A stretch of 64,000 nucleotides of DNA, from positions 1 to 64,000 of the forward strand of contig NZ_JAKLLN010000012.1 in NCBI RefSeq assembly GCF_023150065.1. The letters run 5' to 3'. The position numbers and the translations under genes were made by a program. This document shows positions 46,149 through 56,357 of this stretch, piece after piece. Numbering within the stretch: position 1 is the first letter of the stretch; the number at the start of each line of letters is the position of its first letter. This DNA comes from Zoogloea sp. Lineage in GTDB: Bacteria; Pseudomonadota; Gammaproteobacteria; Burkholderiales; Rhodocyclaceae. Under the pieces are notes generated by a model. It searched no databases, was not told the DNA's origin, and saw nothing but the letters and a program-made list of their open reading frames with translations.

Positions 46149-46442
46149 TCAGTTCGCCTTGAGACAGTCGCTCATGAACTTCTTGCGCTCGTCGCCCTTG
46201 AGTGCCTTTTCGCCGGCATCCTTGTTGCAGGTCTTCATCTTGTCCTGCTGGGTGGTCTTGGCCGGCTTGGCGGACAGGCATTCCTTCATGAATGCCTTGC
46301 GCTCATCGCCCTTCAACTCCTTTTCACCGGCGGAGGCGTTGCACTCCTTCATCTTGTTCTGCTGGGCGCCGGCCGCGAGAGCGGCGGGGGCCAGGCTGGC
46401 GGCGAACAGGGAAACGGCGACGCTCAGGATCATTTTCTTCAT
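46149..46442 (-). CDS. psiF: PsiF repeat protein (phosphate-starvation-inducible type)
   Basis: 97 residues. A signal peptide ends ALA-A, followed by two PsiF repeats of about 34 residues, each with K-M-K-x-C-N, GEKxLKGDERKxF and a second Cys (C34/C55 and C71/C93). PsiF of E. coli is induced by phosphate starvation; its function is unknown. ATG 46442 is preceded by GAGGAG. No convincing Pho box is seen before it. It lies where rapZ often follows hprK in relatives. Confidence 0.88.
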   Translation of the reverse strand: MKKMILSVAVSLFAASLAPAALAAGAQQNKMKECNASAGEKELKGDERKAFMKECLSAKPAKTTQQDKMKTCNKDAGEKALKGDERKKFMSDCLKAN

Positions 46443-46580
46443 CAGGCCACTCCTCGTAGGAAGGATTATCGGGAACTGCGACACCATCATAAACGGCACA
46501 TGTGCGATGGCGTTGACGGCGGATCGTGCCGGGGCGCCAATATGCCGCTCGTGCCACAGTTTTTTGCAGCCTTGCTTGGC

Positions 46581-47516
46581 TCAGATGCCGTTTTCTTCCA
46601 TCGCCCGACGCTGGCGGTCAACAAACTCCTGGGTCGAGTCGATGCCCCGCAGCAGCAGGATGGTGGAGCGCACGGCGGCCTCGAGGAGCACGGCGAGGTT
46701 GCGGCCCGCCGCCACCGGCAGGATCACCCGCCGTACCGGAATGCCCAGAATCAGCTGTTCCTCGGCATCCTGGCTGAGGCGCAAGGGGTCTTCCTGGCCG
46801 GGCTGACGACGCTGAAGGTGGACCACCAGCTTGAGTTTCATTTTCCGGCGACAGGCGGTCTCGCCGAAGATCGTGCGGATGTTGAGGATGCCCAGGCCGC
46901 GGACCTCGATCACGTCCTGGAGCAGCTCGGGGCAGCGGCCTTCCAGGACATTCGGCGCGATGCGCGAGAACTCGACGATGTCGTCGGCCACCAGACCATG
47001 GCCGCGGGAGATCAGTTCGAGGGCGAGTTCGGACTTGCCGGCGCCGGAGTCGCCGGTGATGAACACCCCCAGGCCCAGCACGTCCATCAACACCCCATGC
47101 AGGGCGACCCGCTCGGCCAGCTTGCGCGACAGGTAGCTGCGCAGGTGGTCGATGACGTTGGCTGCCGGCAGGGGGCTGGCAAACAGGGACACGTCTTCAT
47201 TGGCACACAGGGTGCGGATGATGCTCGGGATGTCCTCGTCGTCGGCGACGATCAGTGCGGGGGGCGCATAGGAGAGGATCTCCCGCACGTGGTGGATGAC
47301 CTTCTCGCGGGTCTGGCGCCGGGCCCATGCAATCTCGGAGGCGCCGAGGATCTGCAGGCGGTCGGGGTGGATCAGGTTCAGGTGGCCAACCATGTCGGCA
47401 GGCCAGATGCGGTCTTCGGAGACCGAAATGCGGGTAGCGAGGCTGCCGCAGATGTGCCGCAGCCTCAGGCGTTCGAGATTGTCGTCAAACAGCCGCGCTA
47501 CTGTCGTCTGGCGCAT
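46581..47516 (-). CDS. hprK: HPr kinase/phosphorylase
   Basis: 311 residues. Walker A G155-D-S-G-A-G-K-S162 with conserved H140 (VALHGVLMDV) and the signature EVRGLGILNIRTIFGE. In proteobacteria HprK phosphorylates Ser46 of HPr in the nitrogen-type PTS network rather than sugar uptake. The start ATG 47516 lies 32 bases inside the end of ptsN, in another frame, indicating coupled translation. No HPr or enzyme I gene is in view. Confidence 0.94.
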   Translation of the reverse strand: MRQTTVARLFDDNLERLRLRHICGSLATRISVSEDRIWPADMVGHLNLIHPDRLQILGASEIAWARRQTREKVIHHVREILSYAPPALIVADDEDIPSIIRTLCANEDVSLFASPLPAANVIDHLRSYLSRKLAERVALHGVLMDVLGLGVFITGDSGAGKSELALELISRGHGLVADDIVEFSRIAPNVLEGRCPELLQDVIEVRGLGILNIRTIFGETACRRKMKLKLVVHLQRRQPGQEDPLRLSQDAEEQLILGIPVRRVILPVAAGRNLAVLLEAAVRSTILLLRGIDSTQEFVDRQRRAMEENGI

Positions 47517-47970
47517 CACTTCCCCACTGGGCGAAGAGGGCATGGGCGGCCAGTGCATCCGGGGCGCTCAGGAGCTGTTCGCGGAAGCCGCGATCGCTGA
47601 ACATCTGGGCCAGCTCGGACAGCAGTTGCAGATGGTGCTCGTTGGCCTGTTCGGGCACCAGCAGCACGAACAGCAGGGAGACCGGACGGCCGTCGGGGGC
47701 ATCGAAGGGAACCGGTTCGGCGAGGCGGATGAAGGCACCAAGGGCGTCCTTGAGGCCCTTGATGCGGCCGTGGGGGATGGCGATGCCTTGACCCAGCCCG
47801 GTGGAGCCGAGCTTTTCCCGGGCAAACAGGCTGTCGAAGACGGTGCTTCGGCCGATTCCGTGGTTGTTCTCGAACAGCAGACCCGCTTGCTCGAAAGCGC
47901 GCTTCTTGCTGCTCGCCTCGAGTCCGACGACTACGTTGGCCGGCGGCAGTAATTTGGCGATGAGATTCAT
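47485..47970 (-). CDS. ptsN: nitrogen PTS EIIA component (EIIA-Ntr)
   Basis: 161 residues with the phosphorylatable H67 in GIAIPHGRI. EIIA-Ntr is a regulator of potassium transport and sigma-54-related processes, receiving phosphate from NPr/HPr. It is encoded between hpf and hprK in the conserved rpoN operon. ATG 47970 (MNLIAKLL) has AGGAG 8 bases upstream; an upstream in-frame start is not credible. Confidence 0.94.
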   Translation of the reverse strand: MNLIAKLLPPANVVVGLEASSKKRAFEQAGLLFENNHGIGRSTVFDSLFAREKLGSTGLGQGIAIPHGRIKGLKDALGAFIRLAEPVPFDAPDGRPVSLLFVLLVPEQANEHHLQLLSELAQMFSDRGFREQLLSAPDALAAHALFAQWGSDAPDDSSAAV

Positions 47971-48128
47971 GCGTGGACTCTCCTGCATGCGGCAAGGACC
48001 GACACAGGTTTCCGATGAAGGGCGATTCAGGGGATCCGGGGGCTTCAGCCGCCGGGGCCGTTGTGTCAACTGGGGCGCATTATAGCCACAACGGTCCCGG
48101 GGAAAACGGGATTACTTGCGTGGACGAA

Positions 48129-48452
48129 TCAGGATTCGGCCACGTGGTGCTTCAGGGAGTCGTGGCCATGGTCGGAGACCTTGTCCTTGTACTTCAGAAC
48201 CTGGCGGTCCAGCTTGTCGGTGAGGGCGTCAATGGCGGCGTACATGTCGGAATCCTCGGCTTCCACATGGATGTCCTTGCCGCGCACGTGAACGGTGACT
48301 TCGGCCTTCTGACGCAGCTTTTCCACCGAGAGGATCACGCCGACGCTGGTGACGTTGTCGAAGTGACGGATCACGCGGTCGAGCTTGGAGGTGACGTACT
48401 CGCGGATCGCCGGCGTAACTTCGACGTGATGCCCCGTGATGTTGAGGTTCAT
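48129..48452 (-). CDS. hpf: ribosome hibernation-promoting factor, short form
   Basis: 107 residues, the short HPF/RaiA type: MNLNITGHHVEVTPAIREYV start, basic and beta-rich middle, KDIHVEAEDSDMYAAIDALTDKLDRQ helix. It binds the 30S A and P sites and stores ribosomes as 100S dimers in stationary phase. It lies 16 bases after rpoN and before ptsN, the conserved proteobacterial arrangement. ATG 48452 has a purine-rich AGAAAGG upstream. Confidence 0.94.
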   Translation of the reverse strand: MNLNITGHHVEVTPAIREYVTSKLDRVIRHFDNVTSVGVILSVEKLRQKAEVTVHVRGKDIHVEAEDSDMYAAIDALTDKLDRQVLKYKDKVSDHGHDSLKHHVAES

Positions 48453-48468
48453 GGTTGCTACCTTTCTG

Positions 48469-49932
48469 TCAGATGGTTTTGCGCAGACTGACCGGCGGGA
48501 TGTCGAGGGACTCGCGGTACTTTGCAATCGTCCGTCGCGCCACCACGATACCCTGCTGGCCCAACAACTCGGCAATCTTGGCGTCGGACAAGGGTTTCCT
48601 CTTGTCTTCCGCCCCCACGAGCTGGCGAATCAGCGCCCGAATCGCCGTCGAGGAGGCAGCACCACCGCTGTCGGTGGCGACGTGACTGCCGAAGAAATAC
48701 TTGAACTCGAAAATGCCCCGCGGCGTGGCCATGTACTTTTGGGTGGTCACCCGGGAGACGGTGGATTCGTGTAGATCCAGCTGCTCGGCGATTTCCCGCA
48801 GGGTAAGCGGGCGCATTGCCACATCGCCATAATCGAAGAACTGGCGCTGGCGGTCAACGATCGCTTGCGATACACGCTGGATGGTCTCGAAACGCTGCTG
48901 CACGTTCTTGATCAGCCAGCGGGCTTCCTGCAGGTGGCTGGACAGGGAGCCGCTGGCGCCCCGGTTGTCCCGCAGGATCTGGGCGTACAGCTGATTGACG
49001 CGCAGCCGCGGCATGGCGTCGGGGTTGAGACTCACGACCCAGGTGCTGCGCACCTTGCGCACCACCACGTCCGGCACCACGTAACGGGTGTCGGCCTGGG
49101 AGAACTGCGCACCCGGCCTGGGATTGAGGCCGAGGATGAGGTTGTGGGCTTCCCGCAGGGCGTCGTCGTTGCAACGCAGGGCGCGCTTGAGCTTGAGGAA
49201 GTCGCGGGCGGCCAGCAGTTCGAGATGCTCTGCCACGATGGCCAGGGCCAGCTGGCGCGCCTCGGTACGGGGCAGGGTCTGGAGCTGCAGGGCGAGGCAC
49301 TGGCCCACGTCCCGGGCGCCCACACCGGCCGGGTCCAGGCTCTGGATCTGGCGCAGGGCGATGTTGAGGTCGTCGATCTCGATCTCGAGCTCGGGAGGCA
49401 ACAGGGGCAGCAGGTCTTCGAGTTCCTGGCTCAGGTAACCGTCATCGTCGAGGGCTTCGACCAGGAAGCGCACCAGGGCCCGGTCCCGGTCGGACAGGGG
49501 GGTGAGGGCGATCTGGGCGTCCAGGTGGTCACGCAGGGACGGAACGGCGGCCTGGAACTCCTGGAAGTCGGCGTCATCGTCGTCGTCCCGCTGGCCACTG
49601 CCGCTGCCTGCGGCCATCCATTCGCCAGCTTCACCGCTATTGTCGAAGTCCTGATCCGGCTCGCGCTCGCGGTCGGCCTCCCGGGACTGTTCCTGGTCCC
49701 GCTCGTGGGCTGCCTCGCTGCCGGCCGGGGCCACCGGACCGGGGGCCTCGACCCGGCTGGAGCCCAGATCGCCCTCGGGTTCTTCCCGTTCGAGCATCGG
49801 GTTCTCGAGCAGGATCTTCTCGATCTCCTGGTTGAGTTCGAGGGTGGACAGCTGGAGCAGCTTGATGGACTGCTGCAGCTGCGGGGTCAGCGCAAGGTGC
49901 TGGGAGAGTTTGAGCTGAAGGCTGGGCTTCAT
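48469..49932 (-). CDS. rpoN: RNA polymerase sigma-54 factor
   Basis: 487 residues. Glutamine-rich region I (LKLSQHLALTPQLQQSIKLLQ), an acidic region II, the core-binding domain and the RpoN box ARRTIAKYRE (about 465-474), which contacts the -24 element, are all present. It directs enhancer-dependent transcription; the -24/-12 promoter at 10191-10205 and the GAFTGA activator in this window need it. It is flanked by lptB and hpf in the usual order. Confidence 0.96.
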   Translation of the reverse strand: MKPSLQLKLSQHLALTPQLQQSIKLLQLSTLELNQEIEKILLENPMLEREEPEGDLGSSRVEAPGPVAPAGSEAAHERDQEQSREADREREPDQDFDNSGEAGEWMAAGSGSGQRDDDDDADFQEFQAAVPSLRDHLDAQIALTPLSDRDRALVRFLVEALDDDGYLSQELEDLLPLLPPELEIEIDDLNIALRQIQSLDPAGVGARDVGQCLALQLQTLPRTEARQLALAIVAEHLELLAARDFLKLKRALRCNDDALREAHNLILGLNPRPGAQFSQADTRYVVPDVVVRKVRSTWVVSLNPDAMPRLRVNQLYAQILRDNRGASGSLSSHLQEARWLIKNVQQRFETIQRVSQAIVDRQRQFFDYGDVAMRPLTLREIAEQLDLHESTVSRVTTQKYMATPRGIFEFKYFFGSHVATDSGGAASSTAIRALIRQLVGAEDKRKPLSDAKIAELLGQQGIVVARRTIAKYRESLDIPPVSLRKTI

Positions 49933-49947
49933 GAGTCGTCTCGGTGC

Positions 49948-50670
49948 TCAGAGCCTGAAGTGTTCGCCAAGGTAGACCTGACGCACCTGCTCATTGTGGA
50001 CGATCTCGTCGGGGCGGCCGCTGGCCAGCACTTCGCCGGCATTGATGATGAAGGCGCGGTCGCAGATGCCGAGGGTTTCGCGGACGTTGTGGTCGGTGAT
50101 GAGGACGCCGATCCCCTTGTCCTTGAGGAAGCGGATGATCTTCTGGATGTCGATCACGGCGATCGGGTCGACGCCGGCAAAGGGCTCGTCGAGAAGGATC
50201 AGGCGCGGGTCGGTAGCCAGGGCACGGGCGATCTCGCAGCGGCGGCGCTCGCCGCCCGAAAGGGAGATGGCCGTGCTGTCGCGGAGGTGTTCGATGCCCA
50301 GTTCGTTGAGCAGCTCGTCGAGCCGCGCGGCAATCTGGGCCTTGCCGTGGTGCTGTAGCTCCAGCACGGCCTGGATGTTTTCGGCCACGGTGAGCTTGCG
50401 GAAGACGCTCATCTCCTGGGGCAGGTAGGACAGGCCGAGGCGTGCGCGCTGGTGGATCGGGCGGTGGGTCAGAACCTGGTCATCGAGGGTGATCTCGCCC
50501 CCGTCGGCGGCCACCAGGCCGACGATCATGTAGAAGCAGGTGGTCTTGCCTGCGCCATTGGGGCCGAGCAGGCCCACGACTTCGCCGCTGCCGACGTTGA
50601 AGGAGACGTCGTGGACAACGGTGCGTGCCTTGTACTTCTTGCGCAGGTTGCTGACTTTAAGCAGGCTCAT
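49948..50670 (-). CDS. lptB: LPS export ABC transporter ATP-binding protein
   Basis: 240 residues. Walker [10 protein letters not shown] (36-44), signature [15 protein letters not shown] and Walker [17 protein letters not shown]. LptB drives LPS extraction from the inner membrane with LptF and LptG. The usual lptC and lptA partners are not immediately upstream here; recX is, overlapping by 14 bases, which departs from the most common lptC-lptA-lptB-rpoN order. Confidence 0.95.
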   Translation of the reverse strand: MSLLKVSNLRKKYKARTVVHDVSFNVGSGEVVGLLGPNGAGKTTCFYMIVGLVAADGGEITLDDQVLTHRPIHQRARLGLSYLPQEMSVFRKLTVAENIQAVLELQHHGKAQIAARLDELLNELGIEHLRDSTAISLSGGERRRCEIARALATDPRLILLDEPFAGVDPIAVIDIQKIIRFLKDKGIGVLITDHNVRETLGICDRAFIINAGEVLASGRPDEIVHNEQVRQVYLGEHFRL

Positions 50671-51106
50671 CGCCGGGATGTTCTCTCAGGACTCTACGAA
50701 TGATTTCGGTTGAAAAGCCGCGACCTTGAAGGAATCTCGCCTGCCGTGCCCATTCTCGCGCGTCCGGGGGGGGCGTGGCGAACTTTCGCTGGTGAATTTC
50801 CCTGGCGCGGTCCAGTTCGCTGTCGGTGTCCGCCTCGTCGAGGGTGGTGGCGATGAGTTCCGGGGCGACCCCCCGCCGGCTCAGCTCGACCTGCAGCCGG
50901 GTGCGGCCAAAACGGCTGGCCTTGGCGCGTATGTAAGCGTCGGCGAAGCGGGCGTCCGAGAGCAGCCCGAGCTCCACCAGCCGGTCGAGTTCGGCCCTGA
51001 CTTCGTCCTCGCTGCCCAGCCCGCCCAGCTTGCGCGCCAACTCGACCCGGGAGTGTTCCCGCAGGGCGAGGCAGCGCAGGGCGCGTTCGTGGAGGCTCTG
51101 GGCCAT
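50657..51106 (-). CDS. recX: RecA regulatory protein RecX
   Basis: 149 residues of three-helix repeats: [57 protein letters not shown] and an end [22 protein letters not shown]. RecX binds RecA filaments and limits strand exchange. It follows recA by 19 bases, so they are co-expressed from the SOS promoter, and its end overlaps lptB. Confidence 0.93.
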   Translation of the reverse strand: MAQSLHERALRCLALREHSRVELARKLGGLGSEDEVRAELDRLVELGLLSDARFADAYIRAKASRFGRTRLQVELSRRGVAPELIATTLDEADTDSELDRAREIHQRKFATPPPDAREWARQARFLQGRGFSTEIIRRVLREHPGDEPA

Positions 51107-51125
51107 GGCAGCGTGGGCGGGGGCG

Positions 51126-52154
<1,029 letters not shown>

Positions 52155-52249
52155 TTGTCTGATCCTTGCTTAAAGGGTTTTGGAGATTATGGCACAGAGT
52201 TTGCGTGCGGGTGGACGCGCTGCAGCAGGTACGGAGTGTGCTTGCGCGT

Positions 52250-52269
52250 AACTGATATTTTATACAGTT
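52250..52269 (-). promoter_or_regulatory. LexA (SOS) box of recA
   Basis: AACTGATATTTTATACAGTT contains CTG-N10-CAG with an A/T-rich centre and matching AA/TT flanks, a strong LexA operator. It lies about 96 bases upstream of the recA start and shortly after the cinA stop, so recA has its own SOS-controlled promoter inside the cluster. Confidence 0.85.
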
Positions 52270-52315
52270 CCCGGCGAACGTCTACCTCGATCGCAGGCGG
52301 CCGCCCTGCGGCCCC

Positions 52316-52801
52316 TCAGGCGTAGCGGCGCAGGAGCTCTTCGAGGGCGAAGACGACGGCCTGGTAGCGCACGGACTCCCGGTCGCCGTCGAAATGGCAG
52401 GTGGCGGTACCCGGTGTCTCGCCAGCACGCCCCCAGCCGAAGCATACGGTGCCGACGGGCTTTTCCGGCGAGCCGCCGGTGGGGCCGGCGACCCCCGAGA
52501 TGGACAGTGCCAGGTCGGCCTCGGCGCGCTCCAGGGTGCCTCGCACCATGGCCGCGGTGGTCTGTTCGCTGACCGCGCCGTGGCGGGCCAGGGTCATGGG
52601 GGAGACGCCGAGCAGGGCACACTTGGCATCGTTGGAGTAGGTGATGAAGCCGCAGTCGAACCAGGCCGAGCTGCCGGCTGTGGCGGTCACCACCTCGGCG
52701 ACCCAGCCGCCGGTGCAGGATTCGGCCGTAGCCAGTCTCCAGCCGCGGGACTGGAGGTGGTCGCCGACGGCGCGGGAGAGGGCTTCGAGGCGGGTATCCA
52801 T
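52316..52801 (-). CDS. pncC: CinA-family nicotinamide-nucleotide amidohydrolase (PncC)
   Basis: 161 residues, only the C-terminal CinA domain. AESCTGGWVAEVVTATAGSS, TYSNDAK, GVSPMTLARHGAVSE and SGVAGPTGGSPEKPVGTV are the family signatures, with Ser28 as likely nucleophile. It deamidates nicotinamide mononucleotide to nicotinate mononucleotide in NAD recycling. Start and the pgpA stop share one base. The linkage cinA-recA is ancient and common, though recA here has its own LexA-controlled promoter. Confidence 0.93.
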   Translation of the reverse strand: MDTRLEALSRAVGDHLQSRGWRLATAESCTGGWVAEVVTATAGSSAWFDCGFITYSNDAKCALLGVSPMTLARHGAVSEQTTAAMVRGTLERAEADLALSISGVAGPTGGSPEKPVGTVCFGWGRAGETPGTATCHFDGDRESVRYQAVVFALEELLRRYA

Positions 52802-53280
52802 CAGCTTGCAAACCTCACGAGCAGGGCCAGCACCAGCAGGGTGTAGCCGGCGGCCAGCAGGTCATCGAACATCACCCCGAGACCGCCGCGGGTGCGCTCG
52901 TCCACCCAGCGGATGGGCGGCGGCTTGACGATGTCGAAGAAGCGGAAAAGCACGACGGCGGTGGTCTGCCAGGCCAGGGTGGGGGGCGTCAGCCACAGCA
53001 CCAGCCAGATGGCGACGATCTCGTCCCACACGATCCCGCCGTGGTCGGCCACGCCCAGGGCGCGTCCGGTGCGCTCGCAAGCCAGGATGCCGAACAGGAA
53101 GCTGGCCAGCAACAGCCCGCCGAACAGGGCGTCGGACAGGGGAGCACGGACGAAGGGGAAGAGCAGCCAGCCGACCAGGGTGCCGGCGGTGCCCGGGCCC
53201 TTCGGCATCAGGCCGGAGCCGAAGCCGAGGGCGATGAAGTGGGCCGGGTCGGAGACCAGGAAGCGCAGGTTTGGTTTCAT
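52801..53280 (-). CDS. pgpA: phosphatidylglycerophosphatase A
   Basis: 159 residues with four membrane helices. Family motifs: AHFIALGFGSGLMPKGPGTAGTLVG at the start, DHGGIVWDEIVAIWL and RFFDIVKPPPIRWVDERTRGGLGVMFDDLLAG/AG near the end, holding the conserved Asp/Glu set for magnesium. It removes phosphate from phosphatidylglycerophosphate to make phosphatidylglycerol. Its start overlaps the thiL stop by 3 bases. Confidence 0.95.
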   Translation of the reverse strand: MKPNLRFLVSDPAHFIALGFGSGLMPKGPGTAGTLVGWLLFPFVRAPLSDALFGGLLLASFLFGILACERTGRALGVADHGGIVWDEIVAIWLVLWLTPPTLAWQTTAVVLFRFFDIVKPPPIRWVDERTRGGLGVMFDDLLAAGYTLLVLALLVRFAS

Positions 53281-54245
53281 GCGTCGCGGCCGAAATGGTC
53301 GTAGCCGCGTACGGCGAGTTGTTCCAGACGGCCGTCGGCGCGGCGCAGCTGCAGCTGGCCCGGCGTGTCGGTGAGGCGCCCGATGCAGTGCAGGGGCAGC
53401 TCGAGGCGGGCCGACAGGGCGGCCAGATCGTCGCGGCGTGCGGCGGGGGTGGCAAACAGCAGCTCGTAGTCGTCACCGCCGGCGGTGCAGGCCTGGAAGG
53501 CCCGCTCCGGGTCGCCACAGGCGGCGATCAGCGGCGCCAGGGGCAGGGCGGCTTCATCCACCTCGGCGCCGACGCCGGACAGCTCGAGGATGTGGTCCAG
53601 GTCGCCCAGCAGGCCGTCGGAGACGTCGAGCATGGCCGTGGCCAGGCCGCGCAGGGCCAAGCCCAGGGCCACGCGGGGCTGGGGCCGCTGCAGTGCCGCC
53701 ACACAGTCGTCACGCCAGCCGGGGGCGAGCTGGATCTCGGCCTTCAGGTGGGCCAGGCCGAGGGCGGCGCGCCCTGGTGCGCCGGACACCCACAGCTCAT
53801 CGCCGGGCCGGCCGCCGCTGCGGGTGATGGCCTGGCCGATGGGCAGCTCGCCGAAGATGGTCGGGCACAGGTTGAGGGGGCCGCGGGTGGTGTCGCCACC
53901 GATGGCGTCGATGCCGAAGGCCTCGCAGCACGCAAAGAAGCCCCGGGCAAAGGGGGCGATCCAGCTTTCGTCGGCCCCCGGCAGGCTGGCGGCGAGCACC
54001 ACCCAGCGGGGTTCGGCACCCATGGCGGCCAGGTCGGAGACGTTCACCGCCAAGGTCTTCCAGCCCAGGTCTTCGGGGTCGGTGTCGGCAAAGAAGTGGG
54101 TGCCGGCCACCAGCATGTCGGTGGAGATGGCCAGTTGCATGCCCGGGCGGGCGCGGATCAGGGCGGCGTCGTCGCCCACCGCCAGGTCGGTATGGCGGGC
54201 GGGGCGGGTGAAATGACGGCGGATCAGGGCGAATTCGGAGGGCAT
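53277..54245 (-). CDS. thiL: thiamine-monophosphate kinase
   Basis: 322 residues from ATG 54245 (MPSEFALIRRHF). The AIR-synthase-like fold shows VGDDAALI, STDMLVAGTHFF, NVSDLAAMGAEP and GGDTTRGP, and later DVSDGLLGDL with AGGDDYELLF. It phosphorylates thiamine monophosphate to the active diphosphate using ATP. It sits between nusB and pgpA as in E. coli. The longer upstream in-frame reading overlaps nusB and is spurious. Confidence 0.95.
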   Translation of the reverse strand: MPSEFALIRRHFTRPARHTDLAVGDDAALIRARPGMQLAISTDMLVAGTHFFADTDPEDLGWKTLAVNVSDLAAMGAEPRWVVLAASLPGADESWIAPFARGFFACCEAFGIDAIGGDTTRGPLNLCPTIFGELPIGQAITRSGGRPGDELWVSGAPGRAALGLAHLKAEIQLAPGWRDDCVAALQRPQPRVALGLALRGLATAMLDVSDGLLGDLDHILELSGVGAEVDEAALPLAPLIAACGDPERAFQACTAGGDDYELLFATPAARRDDLAALSARLELPLHCIGRLTDTPGQLQLRRADGRLEQLAVRGYDHFGRDA

Positions 54246-54276
54246 CGCGGTGGCGTGGGCGCCGTCAGAGCCGGGC

Positions 54277-54753
54277 TCAGCCCGGATTGCCGTTGCGGGC
54301 GGCGCGGCGCTGCTGGGCGTTGGCTTCCACTTCGTCGGCACGCACGCGGGCCGCCAGCTTGTCGAGCACGCCATTGACGAACTTGTGCCCGTCGGTGCCG
54401 CCGTAGCCCTTGGCCAGTTCGATGGCCTCGTTGATGATGACCCGGTAAGGGGTCTCCGGGCGATGGATCAGCTCGAAGGTGGAGATCAGCAGGATGCCGC
54501 GCTCGATGGGCGACAGTTCGTTGAGCTGGCGGTCGATGTAGGGCGCGAAGCCGACCTGCAGCTCGGGGGCGTTGCTGATGGTGCCGCGCAGCAGGCCGAG
54601 GAAGAGATCCCGGTCGCACTTGTCGAAACCGCCGACTTCGCCGAGCTGGCTTTCGATGGCGGTGAGCTGGGCCTGGCTCAGCAGCCACTGATAGACGCCC
54701 TGAAGGGCGAATTCGCGGGCGCGGCGGCGGGGGGACTTGTTGGGTGTGCTCAT
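54277..54753 (-). CDS. nusB: transcription antitermination factor NusB
   Basis: 158 residues. All-helical family signature: [18 protein letters not shown] at the start, [13 protein letters not shown] and [18 protein letters not shown] then [11 protein letters not shown]. NusB binds boxA RNA with NusE for rRNA antitermination. Its ATG overlaps the ribH stop by 4 bases, so the pair is coupled. Confidence 0.96.
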   Translation of the reverse strand: MSTPNKSPRRRAREFALQGVYQWLLSQAQLTAIESQLGEVGGFDKCDRDLFLGLLRGTISNAPELQVGFAPYIDRQLNELSPIERGILLISTFELIHRPETPYRVIINEAIELAKGYGGTDGHKFVNGVLDKLAARVRADEVEANAQQRRAARNGNPG

Positions 54754-55220
54754 GCCAGTGCCTTCAGGAGACGGGCCATTTCGACGGCAGCCTGGGCGCA
54801 ATCGGCACCCTTGACCTGCATGCGGGCCAGGGCCTGGTCGTCATCTTCGGTGGTGAGGATGCCGTTGGCGATGGGGACGCCGGTATCCAGGGTGACGCGG
54901 GTGAGGCCGGCGCCTTGTTCGTTGGAGACCAGCTCGAAGTGGTAGGTCTCGCCGCGGATCACCGCGCCGAGGGCGACCAGCGCGTCGAAACGGCCGCTCC
55001 GGGCCATCACCTGCAGGGTCAGCGGTGCTTCGAGGGCGCCGGGGACGGTGGCAATGGTGATCGCGTCACTGGCAACACCGAGGCGCTGCAGTTCGGTCGT
55101 GCATGAGGACAGCAGGCCTTCGCAGACGTCGAGGTTGAAGCGGCACATGACGACACCGACGCGGAGGCCGTGGCCGTCCAGGTTCGGTTCGATTTCGTGG
55201 ATGTTTTCGTAGCGGGGCAT
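54750..55220 (-). CDS. ribH: 6,7-dimethyl-8-ribityllumazine synthase
   Basis: 156 residues. The motifs [39 protein letters not shown] and [11 protein letters not shown] identify lumazine synthase, which joins the ribB product with the pyrimidine intermediate just before riboflavin synthase acts. Note D in TTEDDDQA where many enzymes have TE-N/T; the active His is H87-region (TYHFELV). It lies 36 bases after the ribB-type gene and is coupled to nusB. Confidence 0.95.
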   Translation of the reverse strand: MPRYENIHEIEPNLDGHGLRVGVVMCRFNLDVCEGLLSSCTTELQRLGVASDAITIATVPGALEAPLTLQVMARSGRFDALVALGAVIRGETYHFELVSNEQGAGLTRVTLDTGVPIANGILTTEDDDQALARMQVKGADCAQAAVEMARLLKALA

Positions 55221-55256
55221 GGGATGTCCTGTATGGGGAGGAGCGGAGCGCGGAGC

Positions 55257-56357
55257 TCAGGCGCCGGGGGCCACGTGGCCGACGACGGTCAGGCCGAAGC
55301 CGGCCATGCTGGGGATCTTGCGCGGGCTGGCGAGGATCTTCATCCGGCCCACATTGAGGCCGGACAGGATCTGGGCGCCGATGCCGAACAGGCGCGGATC
55401 CCACTTCTGGGCCGGGCGGCTGGCGCCGGTGTCGCCGGACAGCTGGGCCAGGAGGTCCTGACCGGTCTGGGGGCGATAAAGGAGCACGATGACGCCGTGA
55501 CCATGCTCGGCGATGTGCTTGAGGGAGGCATCCACCGGGAAGCTGTGACGGCCGCTGCTGGGGTCGAGGAAATCGAGCACCGAGACCGGCTCGTGGACGC
55601 GGACCAGGGTGTCCACCTCGGGGCGGATGTCGCCAAAGGCCATGGCCAGGTGCACTTCGCCGGAGGTTTTGTCTTCGAACGCCGACAGGCGGAAGGGGCC
55701 ATAGGGCGTGTCCACGTTCTTTTCGCTGACCTTCTCGACCAGCTTTTCGGTGCGGGCGCGATATTCGATGAGGTCGCGGATGGCGCCGATCTTGAGATCG
55801 TGTTCCCGGGCGAACTCGATGAGTTCGGGCAGGCGGGCCATGGTGCCGTCATCGTTCATGATCTCGCAGATCACCGAGGCGGGCTCCAGCCCGGCGATGC
55901 CCGCCAGGTCGCAGCCCGCTTCGGTGTGACCGGCGCGGATGAGCACGCCGCCCGGCTTGGCCATGATCGGAAAGATGTGGCCCGGCTGCACGATGTCGCT
56001 GGCCTTGGCGTGGCGGGCCACGGCGGCCTGAACGGTGCGCGCCCGGTCGGCCGCGGAGATGCCGGTGGTGACGCCCTCGGCAGCCTCGATGGAGACGGTG
56101 AAGGCGGTGCTGAACTGGCTGCGGTTGTCCCGCGCCATGTGGTTGATGCCCAGCTGGCGGCAGCGTTCTTCGGTGAGGGTCAGGCAGATCAGGCCACGGG
56201 CGTGCTTGGCCATGAAGTTGATGGCTTCGGGGGTGATGAACTCGGCAGCGATGACGATATCGCCTTCGTTCTCCCGGTCTTCCTCGTCCACGAGGATGAC
56301 CATCCGGCCCGCCTTGATGTCGGCAATGATGTCCTGGATGGGGGCGAGTGCGCTCAT
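55257..56357 (-). CDS. ribB: 3,4-dihydroxy-2-butanone 4-phosphate synthase with degenerate GTP cyclohydrolase II-like domain (RibBX type)
   Basis: 366 residues. The N-terminal 200 residues are a complete Rib[12 protein letters not shown] acidic metal site, [22 protein letters not shown] and [10 protein letters not shown]. The C-terminal 160 residues follow GTP cyclohydrolase II but lack its zinc site: where RibA has C-L-T-G-D-x-F-G-S-x-R-C-D-C this reads [11 protein letters not shown]. This fits the RibBX variant known in proteobacteria, in which the second domain has lost cyclohydrolase activity; a separate RibA would be needed and is not in view. ATG 56357 is chosen by the RibB start (ALAPIQDII). 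Confidence 0.92.
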   Translation of the reverse strand: MSALAPIQDIIADIKAGRMVILVDEEDRENEGDIVIAAEFITPEAINFMAKHARGLICLTLTEERCRQLGINHMARDNRSQFSTAFTVSIEAAEGVTTGISAADRARTVQAAVARHAKASDIVQPGHIFPIMAKPGGVLIRAGHTEAGCDLAGIAGLEPASVICEIMNDDGTMARLPELIEFAREHDLKIGAIRDLIEYRARTEKLVEKVSEKNVDTPYGPFRLSAFEDKTSGEVHLAMAFGDIRPEVDTLVRVHEPVSVLDFLDPSSGRHSFPVDASLKHIAEHGHGVIVLLYRPQTGQDLLAQLSGDTGASRPAQKWDPRLFGIGAQILSGLNVGRMKILASPRKIPSMAGFGLTVVGHVAPGA

